Positions 33,254-43,519 are shown, counted from the first letter of the stretch. The stretch is DNA of 64,000 bases from Geobacter sp. (GCA_025360785.1 JANYBN010000127.1:1-64000); one strand, 5' to 3'. The notes: a model not told the origin generated them from the sequence alone. Program-made: numbers and translations.

Positions 33254-33315
33254 TAAGTTAGAACATATTATCTGCGTAATTTTACTGAGAATAACTTCGC
33301 TGACACACTTATCCC
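33251..33315 (+). repeat. short intergenic repeat, copy A (TAGTAAGTTAGAA...GACACACTTATCCC)
   Basis: Aligns over about 65 nt with 34376-34441. Confidence 0.65.
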
Positions 33316-33408
33316 GATTAACCGGAGCTAGCCTCTACCTGCCACATTTCTCCCAGATTTAGTTTGACTCACATGCCATAACACTGTAATTTGTCTGACT
33401 TTATATTT

Positions 33409-33467
33409 GCAAAGCAGAAGTTGTTTCTGCCTATGCAGTAAATGACTTCATTAACGCGCTTATCCTG
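33409..33467 (+). repeat. short intergenic repeat, copy C (...ATGACTTCATTAACGCGCTTATCCTG)
   Basis: Shares CTTCATTAACGC[G/A]CTTATCCT with copy B; contains hairpin GCAGAA-gttg-TTCTGC (allowing one extra T). Confidence 0.55.
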
Positions 33468-33490
33468 TTATCAGGAGCAGGAGCTTGTGG

Positions 33491-34195
33491 ATGTTTCGCG
33501 CATACCTTTTTCTTGCAGCTTTTATTCCGCTGACATTTTTGCTTTCAGTCAACGCCATCATCCTGACTTTGTTTGATACAAGCGGCATCGTCTATGCTTG
33601 GCACGCGCGTCTTTGGGGACGCCTTGGGCTTGCGCTGAATGGCATCAATGTAACGCTGTCCGGAACAGAGCATCTTCCGGATGGCCCGGTTATCTTCATG
33701 AGCAACCACCAGAGCAACTTCGATATTTTATCGCTTCTGGCTGCCATGCCACGCCAGTTTCACTGGATCGCCAAGAAGGAGCTCTTCGAGATTCCTGTGT
33801 TCGGCCACTCTATGCGCCGTGGCGGTTATATACCCCTTGACCGAGGCGATGGCCGTAAGGCATTGCAGAGTCTCGACGAAGCTGCTGCTACTATTCATCA
33901 AGGGAAAAGCGTCGTCCTGTTTCCCGAAGGAACCCGCACCCAGGACGGCAACCTGCTGCCGTTCAAGCGGGGAGGATTCATTCTGGCACGCAAGGCGGAC
34001 GTACCGGTTATTCCGGTCACCATCAACGGCAGCGGCAGAATTAATCCGGCCGGCCAGATCAAGCTGTACAGCGGCGATATTCATATTACCCTGCATCCCC
34101 CGATTATTGTACCGTCCGAACTCCGCCGGAGCGAGGCCGATACCTGGTTGATGGAAAAAGTACGGATGCAGATCGATTCTGCACTGGAGCATTAA
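33491..34195 (+). CDS. plsC: 1-acyl-sn-glycerol-3-phosphate acyltransferase
   Basis: FMSNHQSNFDILSLLAAMPRQFHWIAKKELFEIPVFGHSMRRGGYIPLDRGD; VLFPEGTRTQDG. Confidence 0.93.
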   Translation: MFRAYLFLAAFIPLTFLLSVNAIILTLFDTSGIVYAWHARLWGRLGLALNGINVTLSGTEHLPDGPVIFMSNHQSNFDILSLLAAMPRQFHWIAKKELFEIPVFGHSMRRGGYIPLDRGDGRKALQSLDEAAATIHQGKSVVLFPEGTRTQDGNLLPFKRGGFILARKADVPVIPVTINGSGRINPAGQIKLYSGDIHITLHPPIIVPSELRRSEADTWLMEKVRMQIDSALEH

Positions 34196-34378
34196 ATGAG
34201 CATCGGCTATCAGTATATACTGCTGATTATCGCAGGCTTGGCTGGTATGGCCTGGGGATTGCCGGCTGCTCACCGCCTGAAAAGCCCTTTTGACATAGGT
34301 GCGGCATTCGTAGTTCTATGCGGAGTCATAGTCTTTGCTATGGGTGTCCTGTTGACCTTTACCCCCGGTTTTTTTTAG
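34196..34378 (+). CDS. small hypothetical membrane protein
   Basis: 60 aa with two hydrophobic segments; ATG follows the plsC stop directly (taaATG). Confidence 0.6.
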   Translation: MSIGYQYILLIIAGLAGMAWGLPAAHRLKSPFDIGAAFVVLCGVIVFAMGVLLTFTPGFF

Positions 34379-34441
34379 TAAGTTAGAAGTTATTGTTTGC
34401 GATTTTCTCGCAGAAAATATCTTCATTAACGCACTTATCCT
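34376..34441 (+). repeat. short intergenic repeat, copy B (TAGTAAGTTAGAAGTTATTG...CTTCATTAACGCACTTATCCT)
   Basis: Pairwise match with copy A; internal hairpin TGCGA-ttttc-TCGCA. Confidence 0.65.
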
Positions 34442-34451
34442 AGGTGATCAG

Positions 34452-34853
34452 ATGAACGAACAGATCAAAAGCATTATAGCAAACAGTTTTATTATAATCA
34501 TAATCAGCATCCTGTTGTTATTTGCGAGCACATGGTGGCGAATGAACAGTCAATTCAACCGCGGTGAAGAGGCGCTTCGTAAAGGAGATTTTGCAGGCGC
34601 TGTTGCAGGATTCGAGTCTGCTCTGCATATGTATATTCCTTACCATCCCACAATCGAAAATGCGGCCAAAAAGTTATGGAACATTGGCGAATCCAATGAA
34701 CGCATTGGGGATGTCAACCGCGCCCTTATCGCATACCGCTCTTTGCGCAGTTCCTTCTACGCCGATCACTGGCTTGTAACTCCCGGCAAAAGCTGGATCA
34801 ATAAATGCGATAAAAAAATTACTTCACTGATACCTCAGCAACATGAAAGATGA
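34452..34853 (+). CDS. hypothetical membrane-anchored protein with TPR-like region
   Basis: N-terminal TM; RGEEALRKGDFAGAVAGFESALHMYIPYHPTIENAAKKLWNIGESNERIGDVNRALIAYRSL. Confidence 0.75.
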   Translation: MNEQIKSIIANSFIIIIISILLLFASTWWRMNSQFNRGEEALRKGDFAGAVAGFESALHMYIPYHPTIENAAKKLWNIGESNERIGDVNRALIAYRSLRSSFYADHWLVTPGKSWINKCDKKITSLIPQQHER

Positions 34854-36531
34854 CATAATGGAAGAAGTAGAATCACACTCGGCACTGCAGATTGTAGCGC
34901 TCGGCGGTTTAGGCGAGATCGGCATGAACATGATGGCCTACCAGTATGGCGACGATATAATGATCGTCGATTGCGGCCTGATGTTCCCCTCCCCAGACAT
35001 GTTCGGAATAGACTACGTAATCCCTGATATCAGCTGGCTTCGTGAAAGAGCCGACAATGTTCGTGCAATCTGCCTGACTCACGGGCACGAAGATCACATC
35101 GGTGCCCTCCCCTTCGTACTGCAGGAGTTGAATGTCCCGGTTTACGGCACTGCCCTGACGCTCGGTCTGGTTTCCGCCAAACTTGAGGAGTATAAGCTGG
35201 ACGGAGCGGTCGAACTGGTAACGGTCATACCCCGTGAAACCGTGATCATCGGGAGTTTCCAGGTCGAGTTTCTGCGTGTGGCCCACTCAATCGTTGACGG
35301 CTGTGCTCTGGCTATAACCTCTCCGGAAGGAGTGGTCATACATACCGGCGATTTCAAAATCGATCACACCCCGGTTGACGGCCAACTGACCGACCTGGCA
35401 TCCTTGTCTCGTTACGGCGAAGCCGGAGTTCTGGCTCTGTTATCGGATTCAACTAATGTGGAGCGTGAAGGGTACACCCTCTCCGAAAAATATGTAGGCG
35501 AAGCGTTCGGTGACATATTCCCGAAATGCAGCGGCCGGATTATCGTGGCCGCATTCTCCAGCAGCATCCACCGTGTCCAGCAGGTCGCCGATGTTGCGGC
35601 GCGCTGCGGCCGTAAAATTCTGTTGAATGGTCGCTCGATGGTCAAAAACGTGCAGATTGCCCGTGATTTCGGCTATCTGACCATCGCCGACGAGCAGTTG
35701 ATGGATCTGCGAGAACTCCCGCACCTCCCGCCTGAGCAGGTCTGCATCATTTCAACCGGCAGCCAGGGAGAGCCTATGAGCGCCCTGACCCGCATCGCCA
35801 TGGATGACCATAAACAGATCAAGCTGGAAAAGGGCGATACCGTCATCCTCTCGTCGCGTGTCATTCCGGGAAATGAACGTACCATTTCGGAGCTGATCAA
35901 CCACCTCTACCGTCGCGGAGCCGAAGTATTCCATGAAAAGGTGTCCGAGGTACATGTTTCCGGACACGCCAGCCAGGAAGAGCTCAAGCTGATGCTCAAC
36001 ACCGTGCAGCCACGCTTTTTCATTCCGATCCACGGCGAGTATCGCCACCTGGTCAAACATATCCAGCTGGCCCGCACAGTAGGCATCCCTGAGGAACGCT
36101 GTCTCCTGGCGACCAATGGCGAAGTGGTCTCCTTTTATTCCGGTACCGCCACGATTATAGAGCGTATTGAGTCCGGCAGAGTCTTCGTAGATGGCAAAGG
36201 GGTGGGCGATGTCGGCAGAATAGTGCTGAGAGACCGCAAACATCTTTCAGAGGATGGTATGATCGTAGTCATCATCGGACTGAACATGACTACGGGAGCC
36301 ATTATTTACGGCCCGGACCTCGTCTCACGCGGCTTTGTCTTCGAGGACGAAAGCCAGGAGTATCTGGAAGATGCCCGCAAGGTTGTAGCGTTTGCGCTGG
36401 AGGAGATCAACGTTGAAATGCGCTGTGACGCCGACGAGGTCAAGACCGCCGTCCGTCAGGCGTTGCGCCGCTTCTGCAAGAAGACCATCGAGCGCAGGCC
36501 GGTTATCCTGCCGGTGATCATGGAGATGTAA
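34843..36531 (+). CDS. rnj: ribonuclease J
   Basis: ALGGLGEIGMNMMAYQYGDDIMIVDCGLMFP; LTHGHEDHIGALPFVL; VHVSGHASQEELKLMLNTVQPRFFIPIHGEYRHL. Confidence 0.96.
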   Translation: MKDDIMEEVESHSALQIVALGGLGEIGMNMMAYQYGDDIMIVDCGLMFPSPDMFGIDYVIPDISWLRERADNVRAICLTHGHEDHIGALPFVLQELNVPVYGTALTLGLVSAKLEEYKLDGAVELVTVIPRETVIIGSFQVEFLRVAHSIVDGCALAITSPEGVVIHTGDFKIDHTPVDGQLTDLASLSRYGEAGVLALLSDSTNVEREGYTLSEKYVGEAFGDIFPKCSGRIIVAAFSSSIHRVQQVADVAARCGRKILLNGRSMVKNVQIARDFGYLTIADEQLMDLRELPHLPPEQVCIISTGSQGEPMSALTRIAMDDHKQIKLEKGDTVILSSRVIPGNERTISELINHLYRRGAEVFHEKVSEVHVSGHASQEELKLMLNTVQPRFFIPIHGEYRHLVKHIQLARTVGIPEERCLLATNGEVVSFYSGTATIIERIESGRVFVDGKGVGDVGRIVLRDRKHLSEDGMIVVIIGLNMTTGAIIYGPDLVSRGFVFEDESQEYLEDARKVVAFALEEINVEMRCDADEVKTAVRQALRRFCKKTIERRPVILPVIMEM

Positions 36532-36608
36532 GGAGACCACGGTTACCCAATACTCAAGGTTATTATTGACAAAATACGGCGATATTTCGTATCGTCTCAA
36601 AACAACCT

Positions 36609-36708
36609 GCTTATCGAGAGTGGTGGAGGGATAAGGCCCTGCGAAGCCACAGCAACCGGTCACATAGACGCCAGGTGCTAAATCCTGCCGAAAGGCAAAG
36701 ATGAGAGG
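36609..36708 (+). promoter_or_regulatory. SAM-I (S-box) riboswitch
   Basis: gcTTATCGAGAGTGGTGGAGGGATAAGGCCCTGCGAAGCCACAGCAACCGG...CAGGTGCTAAATCCTGCCGAAAGGCAAAGATGAGAG carries the S-box core motifs and P1 pairing, upstream of metX. Confidence 0.95.
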
Positions 36709-36727
36709 TGTGCTGTGCTGCTATCAG

Positions 36728-36761
36728 CCCCTTTTCATCGATTAGATGCGAAGGGTTTTTT
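36728..36761 (+). terminator. riboswitch expression-platform terminator
   Basis: CCCTTTTCATC-gatta-GATGCGAAGGG-TTTTTT, immediately before the metX ATG at 36762. Confidence 0.85.
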
Positions 36762-37859
36762 ATGTCAGAAGTCTACATCGCGGAACAATCCCAAACCTTT
36801 GAATCCGGCATTCGCCTGGACAGTGGGCGAATACTCGCTCCGATTACACTTGCGTACGAAACTTACGGCACGCTGAACGAACTGAAAACCAACGCTATTC
36901 TTGTCGAGCATGCCTGGACCGGCGATGCACATCTGGCTGGAAAACGGAATGAGTCGGAAACAAAGCCGGGCTGGTGGGATGCCATTGTCGGCCCCGGGCG
37001 GCTGCTCGACACGGACCGCTATTTTGTCATCTGCTCGAATGTCATCGGCTCCTGCTTTGGTTCTACCGGGCCCGCCTCGATCAATCCCAAAACAGGCAAA
37101 CGCTATAACCTGGCCTTCCCTGTAGTCACCATTCGTGACATGGTTCGCGCCCAGAAACTACTGATTGACGCCCTCGGCATTGAGCGTTTGCTGACGGTCA
37201 TGGGTGGGAGCATGGGCGGCATGCAGGCTCTGGAATGGGCAACACAGTATCCTGCCGCTATCGCATCTGCTATCGTCCTGGCCACAACTCCGCGCCCTTC
37301 GCCGCAAGCTATTTCGCTCAACGCCGTAGCACGCTGGGCGATTTTCAACGATCCAACATGGCGCAAGGGCGAATACAAGCACAATCCCAAGGACGGACTT
37401 GCTCTTGCCCGAGGCATCGGTCACATTACCTTTCTCTCTGATGAATCGATGAACGCCAAATTTGGTCGAAGGTTTTCTGCCAAGGACGGCCAATTCGACT
37501 TTTTCGGCCAGTTCGAGGTCGAGCGCTACCTGAATTACAACGGATACAATTTTGTAGACCGCTTCGACGCAAACTCTTTCCTCTATCTTGCCAAGTCACT
37601 GGATCTCTACGATGTAGCCTGGGGGTGTGAATCGATGGCAGAGGCTTTCAGCCCGGTACAGGCGCCGATTCAGTTCTACGCGTTCAGCTCTGACTGGCTC
37701 TACCCCCCCTATCAGACTGAAGAAATGGTAACCTGCCTCAAAGAGCTTGGAAAAAAAGCCGAATATCATTTGATTAAATCGGCATACGGCCACGACTCTT
37801 TTCTGTTGGAACATGAAACCTTTGCCCCGTTAGTGCGGAATTTCCTTGAGCGGGTATAA
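36762..37859 (+). CDS. metX: homoserine O-acetyltransferase
   Basis: [50 protein letters not shown]. Start moved from 36708 to 36762 because upstream codons lie in riboswitch/terminator. Confidence 0.95.
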   Translation: MSEVYIAEQSQTFESGIRLDSGRILAPITLAYETYGTLNELKTNAILVEHAWTGDAHLAGKRNESETKPGWWDAIVGPGRLLDTDRYFVICSNVIGSCFGSTGPASINPKTGKRYNLAFPVVTIRDMVRAQKLLIDALGIERLLTVMGGSMGGMQALEWATQYPAAIASAIVLATTPRPSPQAISLNAVARWAIFNDPTWRKGEYKHNPKDGLALARGIGHITFLSDESMNAKFGRRFSAKDGQFDFFGQFEVERYLNYNGYNFVDRFDANSFLYLAKSLDLYDVAWGCESMAEAFSPVQAPIQFYAFSSDWLYPPYQTEEMVTCLKELGKKAEYHLIKSAYGHDSFLLEHETFAPLVRNFLERV

Positions 37860-38661
37860 AACTGTGAGCAGCTCAGAAAAGAAAAAACCGTCAGCGGAAT
37901 TCCGTGACAACCGGCTGTTCATAAAGCTGAAGCACGGCGTCGGCAAAGCTATCGCCGACTTTGGGTTGATCGAACAGGGTGATCGAATTGCGGTGGCCGT
38001 TTCGGGCGGCAAGGATTCCTACACTCTGCTTCTACTGCTGGAGGATCTGCGCAGGCGGGCACCGGTTGAATTTGAACTGGTCGCGGTAAATATTGACTCC
38101 GGCTACCCCGGCTACCGTACCGATGTTATCGAAGAATTCTTTCGGAAGCATGATTTCAGCTACAAGATGGTGCCGAGTGAGCACTATGCCATTATCAAGG
38201 AAAAACGACGCCCCGGTTCTTCCTACTGCTCAATCTGCTCTCGCCTGAAACGGGGAGCCCTCTACGAAGCGGCACAGGCGTTGGGATGCAATAAACTGGC
38301 GCTCGGGCATCATCAGGATGATTTTATCGAGACCCTGCTGCTGAACCAGTTCTTCGTCGGTTCGCTCAAGTCGATGTCCGCATCCATGCTGGCCGACAAC
38401 GGCATAATTACCGTAATCAGGCCGATGGTATATCTTGCCGAGGAAGATATCATCACATTTTCCCGTCAAGCAGAGCTGCCGGTGGTCTGCTGTTGTTGTC
38501 CGGTCTGCGGCACAGCCGACATGCAACGCAAACGGATGAAACGGTTACTTAAAGATTTGCAGGCAGATATCCCGCATGTAAAGAGCAGCCTGCTGAAAGC
38601 CCTTTCAAATGTTCATCCCCGCCATCTGCTTGACCCTTTGCTGAGCAAGGATAAGACATGA
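37846..38661 (+). CDS. ttcA: tRNA 2-thiocytidine biosynthesis protein TtcA
   Basis: PP-loop [63 protein letters not shown] (37846) or GTG (37864) start. Confidence 0.94.
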   Translation: MSGYKTVSSSEKKKPSAEFRDNRLFIKLKHGVGKAIADFGLIEQGDRIAVAVSGGKDSYTLLLLLEDLRRRAPVEFELVAVNIDSGYPGYRTDVIEEFFRKHDFSYKMVPSEHYAIIKEKRRPGSSYCSICSRLKRGALYEAAQALGCNKLALGHHQDDFIETLLLNQFFVGSLKSMSASMLADNGIITVIRPMVYLAEEDIITFSRQAELPVVCCCCPVCGTADMQRKRMKRLLKDLQADIPHVKSSLLKALSNVHPRHLLDPLLSKDKT

Positions 38662-38808
38662 GCAGGAAAAATTGCCGCTCTTTACGTCACTCCCACGCCG
38701 TTTCCTGAATCGGATTCCCATGTCTGCGAACAAATCAAGAGCTGAATACCATCCGCCTACAGCCACTACCGCCACTACCGCAACTCCTGCTATCATGATC
38801 GCTTCCAT
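38605..38808 (-). CDS. putative small membrane protein, antisense-overlapping the ttcA 3' end
   Basis: 67 aa MEAIMIAGVAVVAVVAVGGWYSALDLFADMG...; strong SD GGAGGTATCAATG; N-terminal TM. Confidence 0.45.
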   Translation of the reverse strand: MEAIMIAGVAVVAVVAVGGWYSALDLFADMGIRFRKRRGSDVKSGNFSCSCLILAQQRVKQMAGMNI

Positions 38809-38920
38809 TGATACCTCCGCATGTAATCGTATAAACGGAGTGTATCATCGCAGCATGACAGAATAAGTCATTTGGCATAAACAAGCATGTTTATCCGACA
38901 TATCCGGGTTAGGTACTGAA

Positions 38921-39865
38921 ATGGAAAATACACATACTGATGAAGTGCTGAAATGGCTGCAGTCAAAACCTTCACTGATCGAACTCGGCACAGCATTTCC
39001 AGAATTGCGAGAAACAGTCCGCCGTGAAATTGCTGAAATCCTTGCCGGCAGCTCTGCTCGTGGGCTTCCGGGATATCTCGAACGAATGGCACAGGCAGAC
39101 CGGATCTTAGAAAAAAAGTATCGTCGCAGTCGTGGCGATATAAAGATTGCAGCTGCATTGGCACAGCAGTCTGTCTGCACTCGCATGGCCCATCTGGCAA
39201 TTAAGCAGCATTTGATTTCGGAGGCTACCGGCATTAAGAAGGGGAAGGTACGCTTTAACCTGCTGAACGGCTACCTTGCCCAAAAACTACTGTTTGCCGA
39301 CGGGCTCCTGCGAAAGCCTGTTTCACTGTTCTGGTTTCGCCTGCTTTGGCCGCTGATCTGGCAGAGAAGGCTGCTCATGCCGCTTGTCCAGCCGAAGGGC
39401 ATTTATTGTTTTTATTCACGGCAGCTGGTCGATAAACTGGCTGAGTTGATAGATTCACGAACCTGTTTAGAGATCGCCGCCGGAGATGGAACATTGACAC
39501 GTTTTATGACAGACAGAGGGGCCAAGATAACGGCGTGCGATGATTATAGTTGGAAACACGAGGTGGACTATCCCGCCTTCGTAACCAAGCAGGGTGCCAA
39601 AGAAGCATTACTAGAATATTCCCCGGAAGTGGTGCTCTGTTCGTGGCCGCCAGCCGGTAATTCCTTTGAGCGGCAGGTTTTCAGAACCAGGAGTGTACAG
39701 CTGTATATCGTTATCGGCAGTCGCCACCGGTTTGCCGCAGGGAATTGGGATGAATATCTCACTCAGACAGAGTTTGATCTTCAAGAAGACACGAGGCTGA
39801 GCAGCCTCGTACTCCCTCCGGAACTGGATGCCGCCGTATACATTTTTAGTCGAAAGCAGATGTGA
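38921..39865 (+). CDS. hypothetical protein with class I SAM methyltransferase-like region
   Basis: CLEIAAGDGTLTRFMTDRGAKITACDDY resembles motif I/II of class I methyltransferases; remainder unrecognised. Confidence 0.75.
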   Translation: MENTHTDEVLKWLQSKPSLIELGTAFPELRETVRREIAEILAGSSARGLPGYLERMAQADRILEKKYRRSRGDIKIAAALAQQSVCTRMAHLAIKQHLISEATGIKKGKVRFNLLNGYLAQKLLFADGLLRKPVSLFWFRLLWPLIWQRRLLMPLVQPKGIYCFYSRQLVDKLAELIDSRTCLEIAAGDGTLTRFMTDRGAKITACDDYSWKHEVDYPAFVTKQGAKEALLEYSPEVVLCSWPPAGNSFERQVFRTRSVQLYIVIGSRHRFAAGNWDEYLTQTEFDLQEDTRLSSLVLPPELDAAVYIFSRKQM

Positions 39866-39895
39866 GGTTGGGGCTTGCAAGAGCACTGAGGTTGA

Positions 39896-40681
39896 TCAGG
39901 GTTCGCCTTTTTCGGCCTCTCCCGACAGCATTACGAGATCGACACGCCGGTTCTTGCCACGTCCTTCCGGGGTGTCATTTTCTGCAATCGGCCTGAATTC
40001 GGCATAGCCGGTTGCCGAGATCTTGTCGGCATCAACATCAAAGTTTTTCAGCAGATACTTCAGGCCATTTGTTGCGCGGGCCGTTGACAACTCCCAGTTT
40101 GATGGGAACTGTGCTGTACTGATGGGGACGTTGTCGGTATGACCTTCAAGCCGAAGCGGATTGTTGTACTGGGTCATCACTTCAGCAATAGTGTTGATCA
40201 GGTCATACGCCTCAGGCTTAATGTTTGCCTGACCAGAGTTGAAAAAACCGGCTTCCTTGAGACTGACGATCAAGCCTCGACGGGTTATTTCCAGTGTGAC
40301 CTTGTTTTGCGCACCCTGCTTAATGAGATACGCCTCAACCGCTGACTTTATCTGGCGAAAATCCTTCTCTTCCGCCCGTGCCTTTCCCTGCCCGCTCCGC
40401 GTCCGCCCCATCGGATTTACTTTTACTTCCGGCTTGAGCGAAGGAATCACTGTGATTGTCTGCGAGGCAATTACATTGATTTTAGGGGCAGTTGCACCGG
40501 CTGTCGCCATGCCGAAGGAGGACTGAATGGACTGCATGACCTCTTCGACTTTTTTCTTGTCACTCTGTCCCATAGCATACAGAACTACGAAAACAGCAAA
40601 CAACAACGTAATGAAGTCGGCGTATGAAACGAGCCAGCGCTCGTGGTTAACATGCTTTTCCGGTTCTTTTTTAAGTGCCAT
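39896..40681 (-). CDS. motB: flagellar motor protein MotB (OmpA domain)
   Basis: WLVSYADFITLLFAVFVVLYA; LEGHTDNVPIS...NWELSTARA. Confidence 0.95.
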   Translation of the reverse strand: MALKKEPEKHVNHERWLVSYADFITLLFAVFVVLYAMGQSDKKKVEEVMQSIQSSFGMATAGATAPKINVIASQTITVIPSLKPEVKVNPMGRTRSGQGKARAEEKDFRQIKSAVEAYLIKQGAQNKVTLEITRRGLIVSLKEAGFFNSGQANIKPEAYDLINTIAEVMTQYNNPLRLEGHTDNVPISTAQFPSNWELSTARATNGLKYLLKNFDVDADKISATGYAEFRPIAENDTPEGRGKNRRVDLVMLSGEAEKGEP

Positions 40682-40687
40682 AGCTGC

Positions 40688-41434
40688 TTAGTGGCCGCCT
40701 ACGTAAGCCATCAATTTCTGTTCAATGAAATGCGGGTTTTCGCCGTTCTGAATGGCGATCAACCCCTCAAGAATCATAACCCGCCGTAATATTTCCTCTT
40801 TCATCCGTATCTTAATCTTGGTTCCGATCGGAAGGCATATAATATTGGCGATCATAAGACCATAGATCGTTGCAACGAACGCAACAGCGATACCACCTCC
40901 GAGCTTGGAAGTGTCGGACAGATTGCCCATAACATGGATAAGGCCAAGAACAGCGCCAATAATACCAATTGTCGGAGCGAATCCACCAGCCGCCTCATAA
41001 AACTCAGCCGAATGTTTGGTGTGATCTTCGTAAGCCATAATATCAGCTTCAAGTGTTTCTCGCAGTTTCTGCGGATCAATACCGTCAACAACCAGTGATA
41101 TCCCCTTTTTGATGAACGGGTCGTGAGCCGACTGGGCTTCCTGCTCCAGCGAAATCAAGCCATTGCGCCTAGCTTTGGTGGCATAATTTATAATGTCTTT
41201 TACAACCTGCTCATGATCAACTTTTGTAGGTAAAAACGCAACCTTAACACATTTCAGTGCATTTATTATCGCAGGCAGCGGAAAACAGACAAAAGTAGCG
41301 CCAAATGTGCCGCCCAAAACAATCAACGCCGCTGTGGGCTGTATAAGGGACTTTATGTGGACACCTTCGATAGCTGCCCCACCGAAAACGGCGCCGAAAG
41401 CAATTGCCAAACCTATAATGGTAGCTAAATCCAT
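40688..41434 (-). CDS. motA: flagellar motor protein MotA
   Basis: MDLATIIGLAIAFGAVFGGAAIEG; GFAPTIGIIGAVLGLIHVMGNLSD. Confidence 0.95.
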   Translation of the reverse strand: MDLATIIGLAIAFGAVFGGAAIEGVHIKSLIQPTAALIVLGGTFGATFVCFPLPAIINALKCVKVAFLPTKVDHEQVVKDIINYATKARRNGLISLEQEAQSAHDPFIKKGISLVVDGIDPQKLRETLEADIMAYEDHTKHSAEFYEAAGGFAPTIGIIGAVLGLIHVMGNLSDTSKLGGGIAVAFVATIYGLMIANIICLPIGTKIKIRMKEEILRRVMILEGLIAIQNGENPHFIEQKLMAYVGGH

Positions 41435-41437
41435 ATG

Positions 41438-41761
41438 TTAATAATCCCTGCTGTGAAATGGAGTGTGGTTCTGTCTGTCATGTGTGACTGGAGAGGCTTC
41501 GTCCGATTGGTTTTTATCGCAATGAAATTGGCTGGATCTGATACGCCCCAAATACTTTTTGGCTGAACGGCCTGCTGCCCTTCGTGATATCCTGGCCCGG
41601 AAGGCCACTATCCGGCTTATAATTGCATGAGCCCGGTCAAAAACAATATAGCGATTGCCGTTAAACAGGGTAATTACGGTATCAGGAGTCTCCTCGATAC
41701 AAATAATATGGTCCGGATTCAGATACATCAGTTGTTTATCCAAGCGTGTTACTGCAATCAT
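41438..41761 (-). CDS. flbD: FlbD-family flagellar protein
   Basis: MIAVTRLDKQLMYLNPDHIICIEETPDTVITLFNGNRYIV; adjacent to motA. Confidence 0.88.
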   Translation of the reverse strand: MIAVTRLDKQLMYLNPDHIICIEETPDTVITLFNGNRYIVFDRAHAIISRIVAFRARISRRAAGRSAKKYLGRIRSSQFHCDKNQSDEASPVTHDRQNHTPFHSRDY

Positions 41762-41843
41762 AAAAACCCCGAGATATTGATTAACATTTTTCTATAAATA
41801 TCAAAAGCTGTATAAGGTCAAGAACTTTTTGCCGTTTTAGCAC

Positions 41844-42947
41844 TTATGATGCGAGATCCAGCATTGCATCTATCGCTTCAAAATCAATATGACGCTCTGC
41901 GATTGAATTAATCAACTCAATCTTTTCCCGATCCTCGGGGCCGATTTTTGAAACATGTTCACGTAGTTGATAAAATATCTCTGATGTTGTCTCTTTGATG
42001 CGAATGTAGGGAATGTTGCTGTCATCAATAATGCGCTGAGTGATATCTGAAACCGGCACATGTCCGGCAATAATCAGTCCAGCCAGGCGTGCCTTAAACT
42101 CCGGGATATGATGCAGCGACGAGGCTGTAACGAGCAGTTCATCACGCGAACTGGTCACAATCAGCAATGTTGATGCTTCAAGATGATCAATAACGATCTG
42201 CGAAGAGGCAGCGCCCAGTTGAATGTTGTGACAAAGACGGCTCCGTTCAGAATAGTCACCGTGAAGCGGAAGACCGAGAAACTCTGAAACATGAAGCAGG
42301 GTCGGGTCTGCCAGAGTGGGAAGATAATCAAAAGCACTCGTGACCATCATCCCGCTGCCGGCAAATGCCTTCTGCAAATATCCCAGAGTGTTATTCCGTT
42401 TTTCCGGAACCAGCTTGTTGGCCATAATGATGCGCACATCGGCTTTTTCTCGCTGGTAAAGCGCCAGATTGAGTTCAACAGCATCGATCACATTACCAAT
42501 TCCGCCCCCCGTGACGAGGAGAACCGGCGCCCCAAGCTCCGTTGCAATCCTAGCATTGTTGATGCCGACGACCGATCCGACGCCCCCATGCCCGGCACCT
42601 TCGATGATCAGAAAATCATATTTCTTTTCCAGCTCTGCGCAGGCTGACCGGATGGCATTACGAGGAACGGAGATGTCGATTTTCCCATCCAGATAACGTC
42701 TAGTTGTCCCTGGGGGCAATGTCACTGGCGACATAAGCGAAACATCCTCTTCAACACCAAAAACAGTTGCGAACATAGCTGCATCTTTGTCAACAATAGC
42801 ACCATTAAACTCTGTCCACTTGGGGCCGAGCGGTTTCATAAATCCGACCCGGCCATACTTTTTTAGCGCCAGGTGCATCAAAGAAAGACTGATAGTAGTC
42901 TTTCCGCAGTGCTGCCCGGTTGCGCCTATGAATATTTTCCTGCACAT
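41844..42947 (-). CDS. phosphotransacetylase-like / BioD-CobQ-type P-loop protein with DRTGG domain
   Basis: KIFIGATGQHCGKTTISLSLMHLA; FLIIEGAGHGGVGS; SD GGAG before ATG at 42947. Confidence 0.85.
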   Translation of the reverse strand: MCRKIFIGATGQHCGKTTISLSLMHLALKKYGRVGFMKPLGPKWTEFNGAIVDKDAAMFATVFGVEEDVSLMSPVTLPPGTTRRYLDGKIDISVPRNAIRSACAELEKKYDFLIIEGAGHGGVGSVVGINNARIATELGAPVLLVTGGGIGNVIDAVELNLALYQREKADVRIIMANKLVPEKRNNTLGYLQKAFAGSGMMVTSAFDYLPTLADPTLLHVSEFLGLPLHGDYSERSRLCHNIQLGAASSQIVIDHLEASTLLIVTSSRDELLVTASSLHHIPEFKARLAGLIIAGHVPVSDITQRIIDDSNIPYIRIKETTSEIFYQLREHVSKIGPEDREKIELINSIAERHIDFEAIDAMLDLAS

Positions 42948-43006
42948 GGATGTGATCTCCTGCAACTTAACGCCAAAACATCCGGATCAACTCAAAAACG
43001 ACTTGC

Positions 43007-43441
43007 TTACTTTTTGGTAAAAGTGGGTGTAGCGATACTCTCAAAGAAGTCATCAAAGGCATCCTCTCCGGAATGAAATCGCAGAAAACGAACCCCCATA
43101 CCGCTTTTTTTCACTAGATGAAAAAGGTTTTGCGGCACTTTTTTTGCCCACATAACCCGAGCCTCAATCTCGACCTTAGAGCCTTCCGGGAGAATAAATT
43201 CTATTTTAATTTTTGAGTTTGGGAGGGCTATATTGGGTGTTTTAATAAACATGCCGGTCATGGAAACATCTTCTGTAAACGCTACCCTGATCGCTTCGTC
43301 GATTCCGAAACGGAGTGTTATGCGCTTTTTGATGCGTCTTATATCACGTTTGTCAGCCACTCTTTCATCCCCCTGTATTCGCCTCGAAAGAGCAGGCTCA
43401 CTTTCGGCGGACACAATGCCAGAAATATACCAATATTTCAA
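43007..43441 (-). CDS. PilZ-domain protein
   Basis: RRIKKRITLRFGIDEAIRVAFTEDVSMTGMFIKT...VEIEARVMWAKKV; start codon uncertain. Confidence 0.82.
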   Translation of the reverse strand: MKYWYISGIVSAESEPALSRRIQGDERVADKRDIRRIKKRITLRFGIDEAIRVAFTEDVSMTGMFIKTPNIALPNSKIKIEFILPEGSKVEIEARVMWAKKVPQNLFHLVKKSGMGVRFLRFHSGEDAFDDFFESIATPTFTKK

Positions 43442-43519
43442 TAGATAGCTGTTTTAAGTATAAAGTTCGAAGACCATACTGTTCTTTAATAGTGACACAC
43501 ATAAATAACGCAACAAATG

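Noticed and set aside
36708-36761. ORF-track N-terminal extension of MetX ([18 protein letters not shown])
   Set aside because: Encoded by the end of the riboswitch and its terminator; true start most likely 36762.
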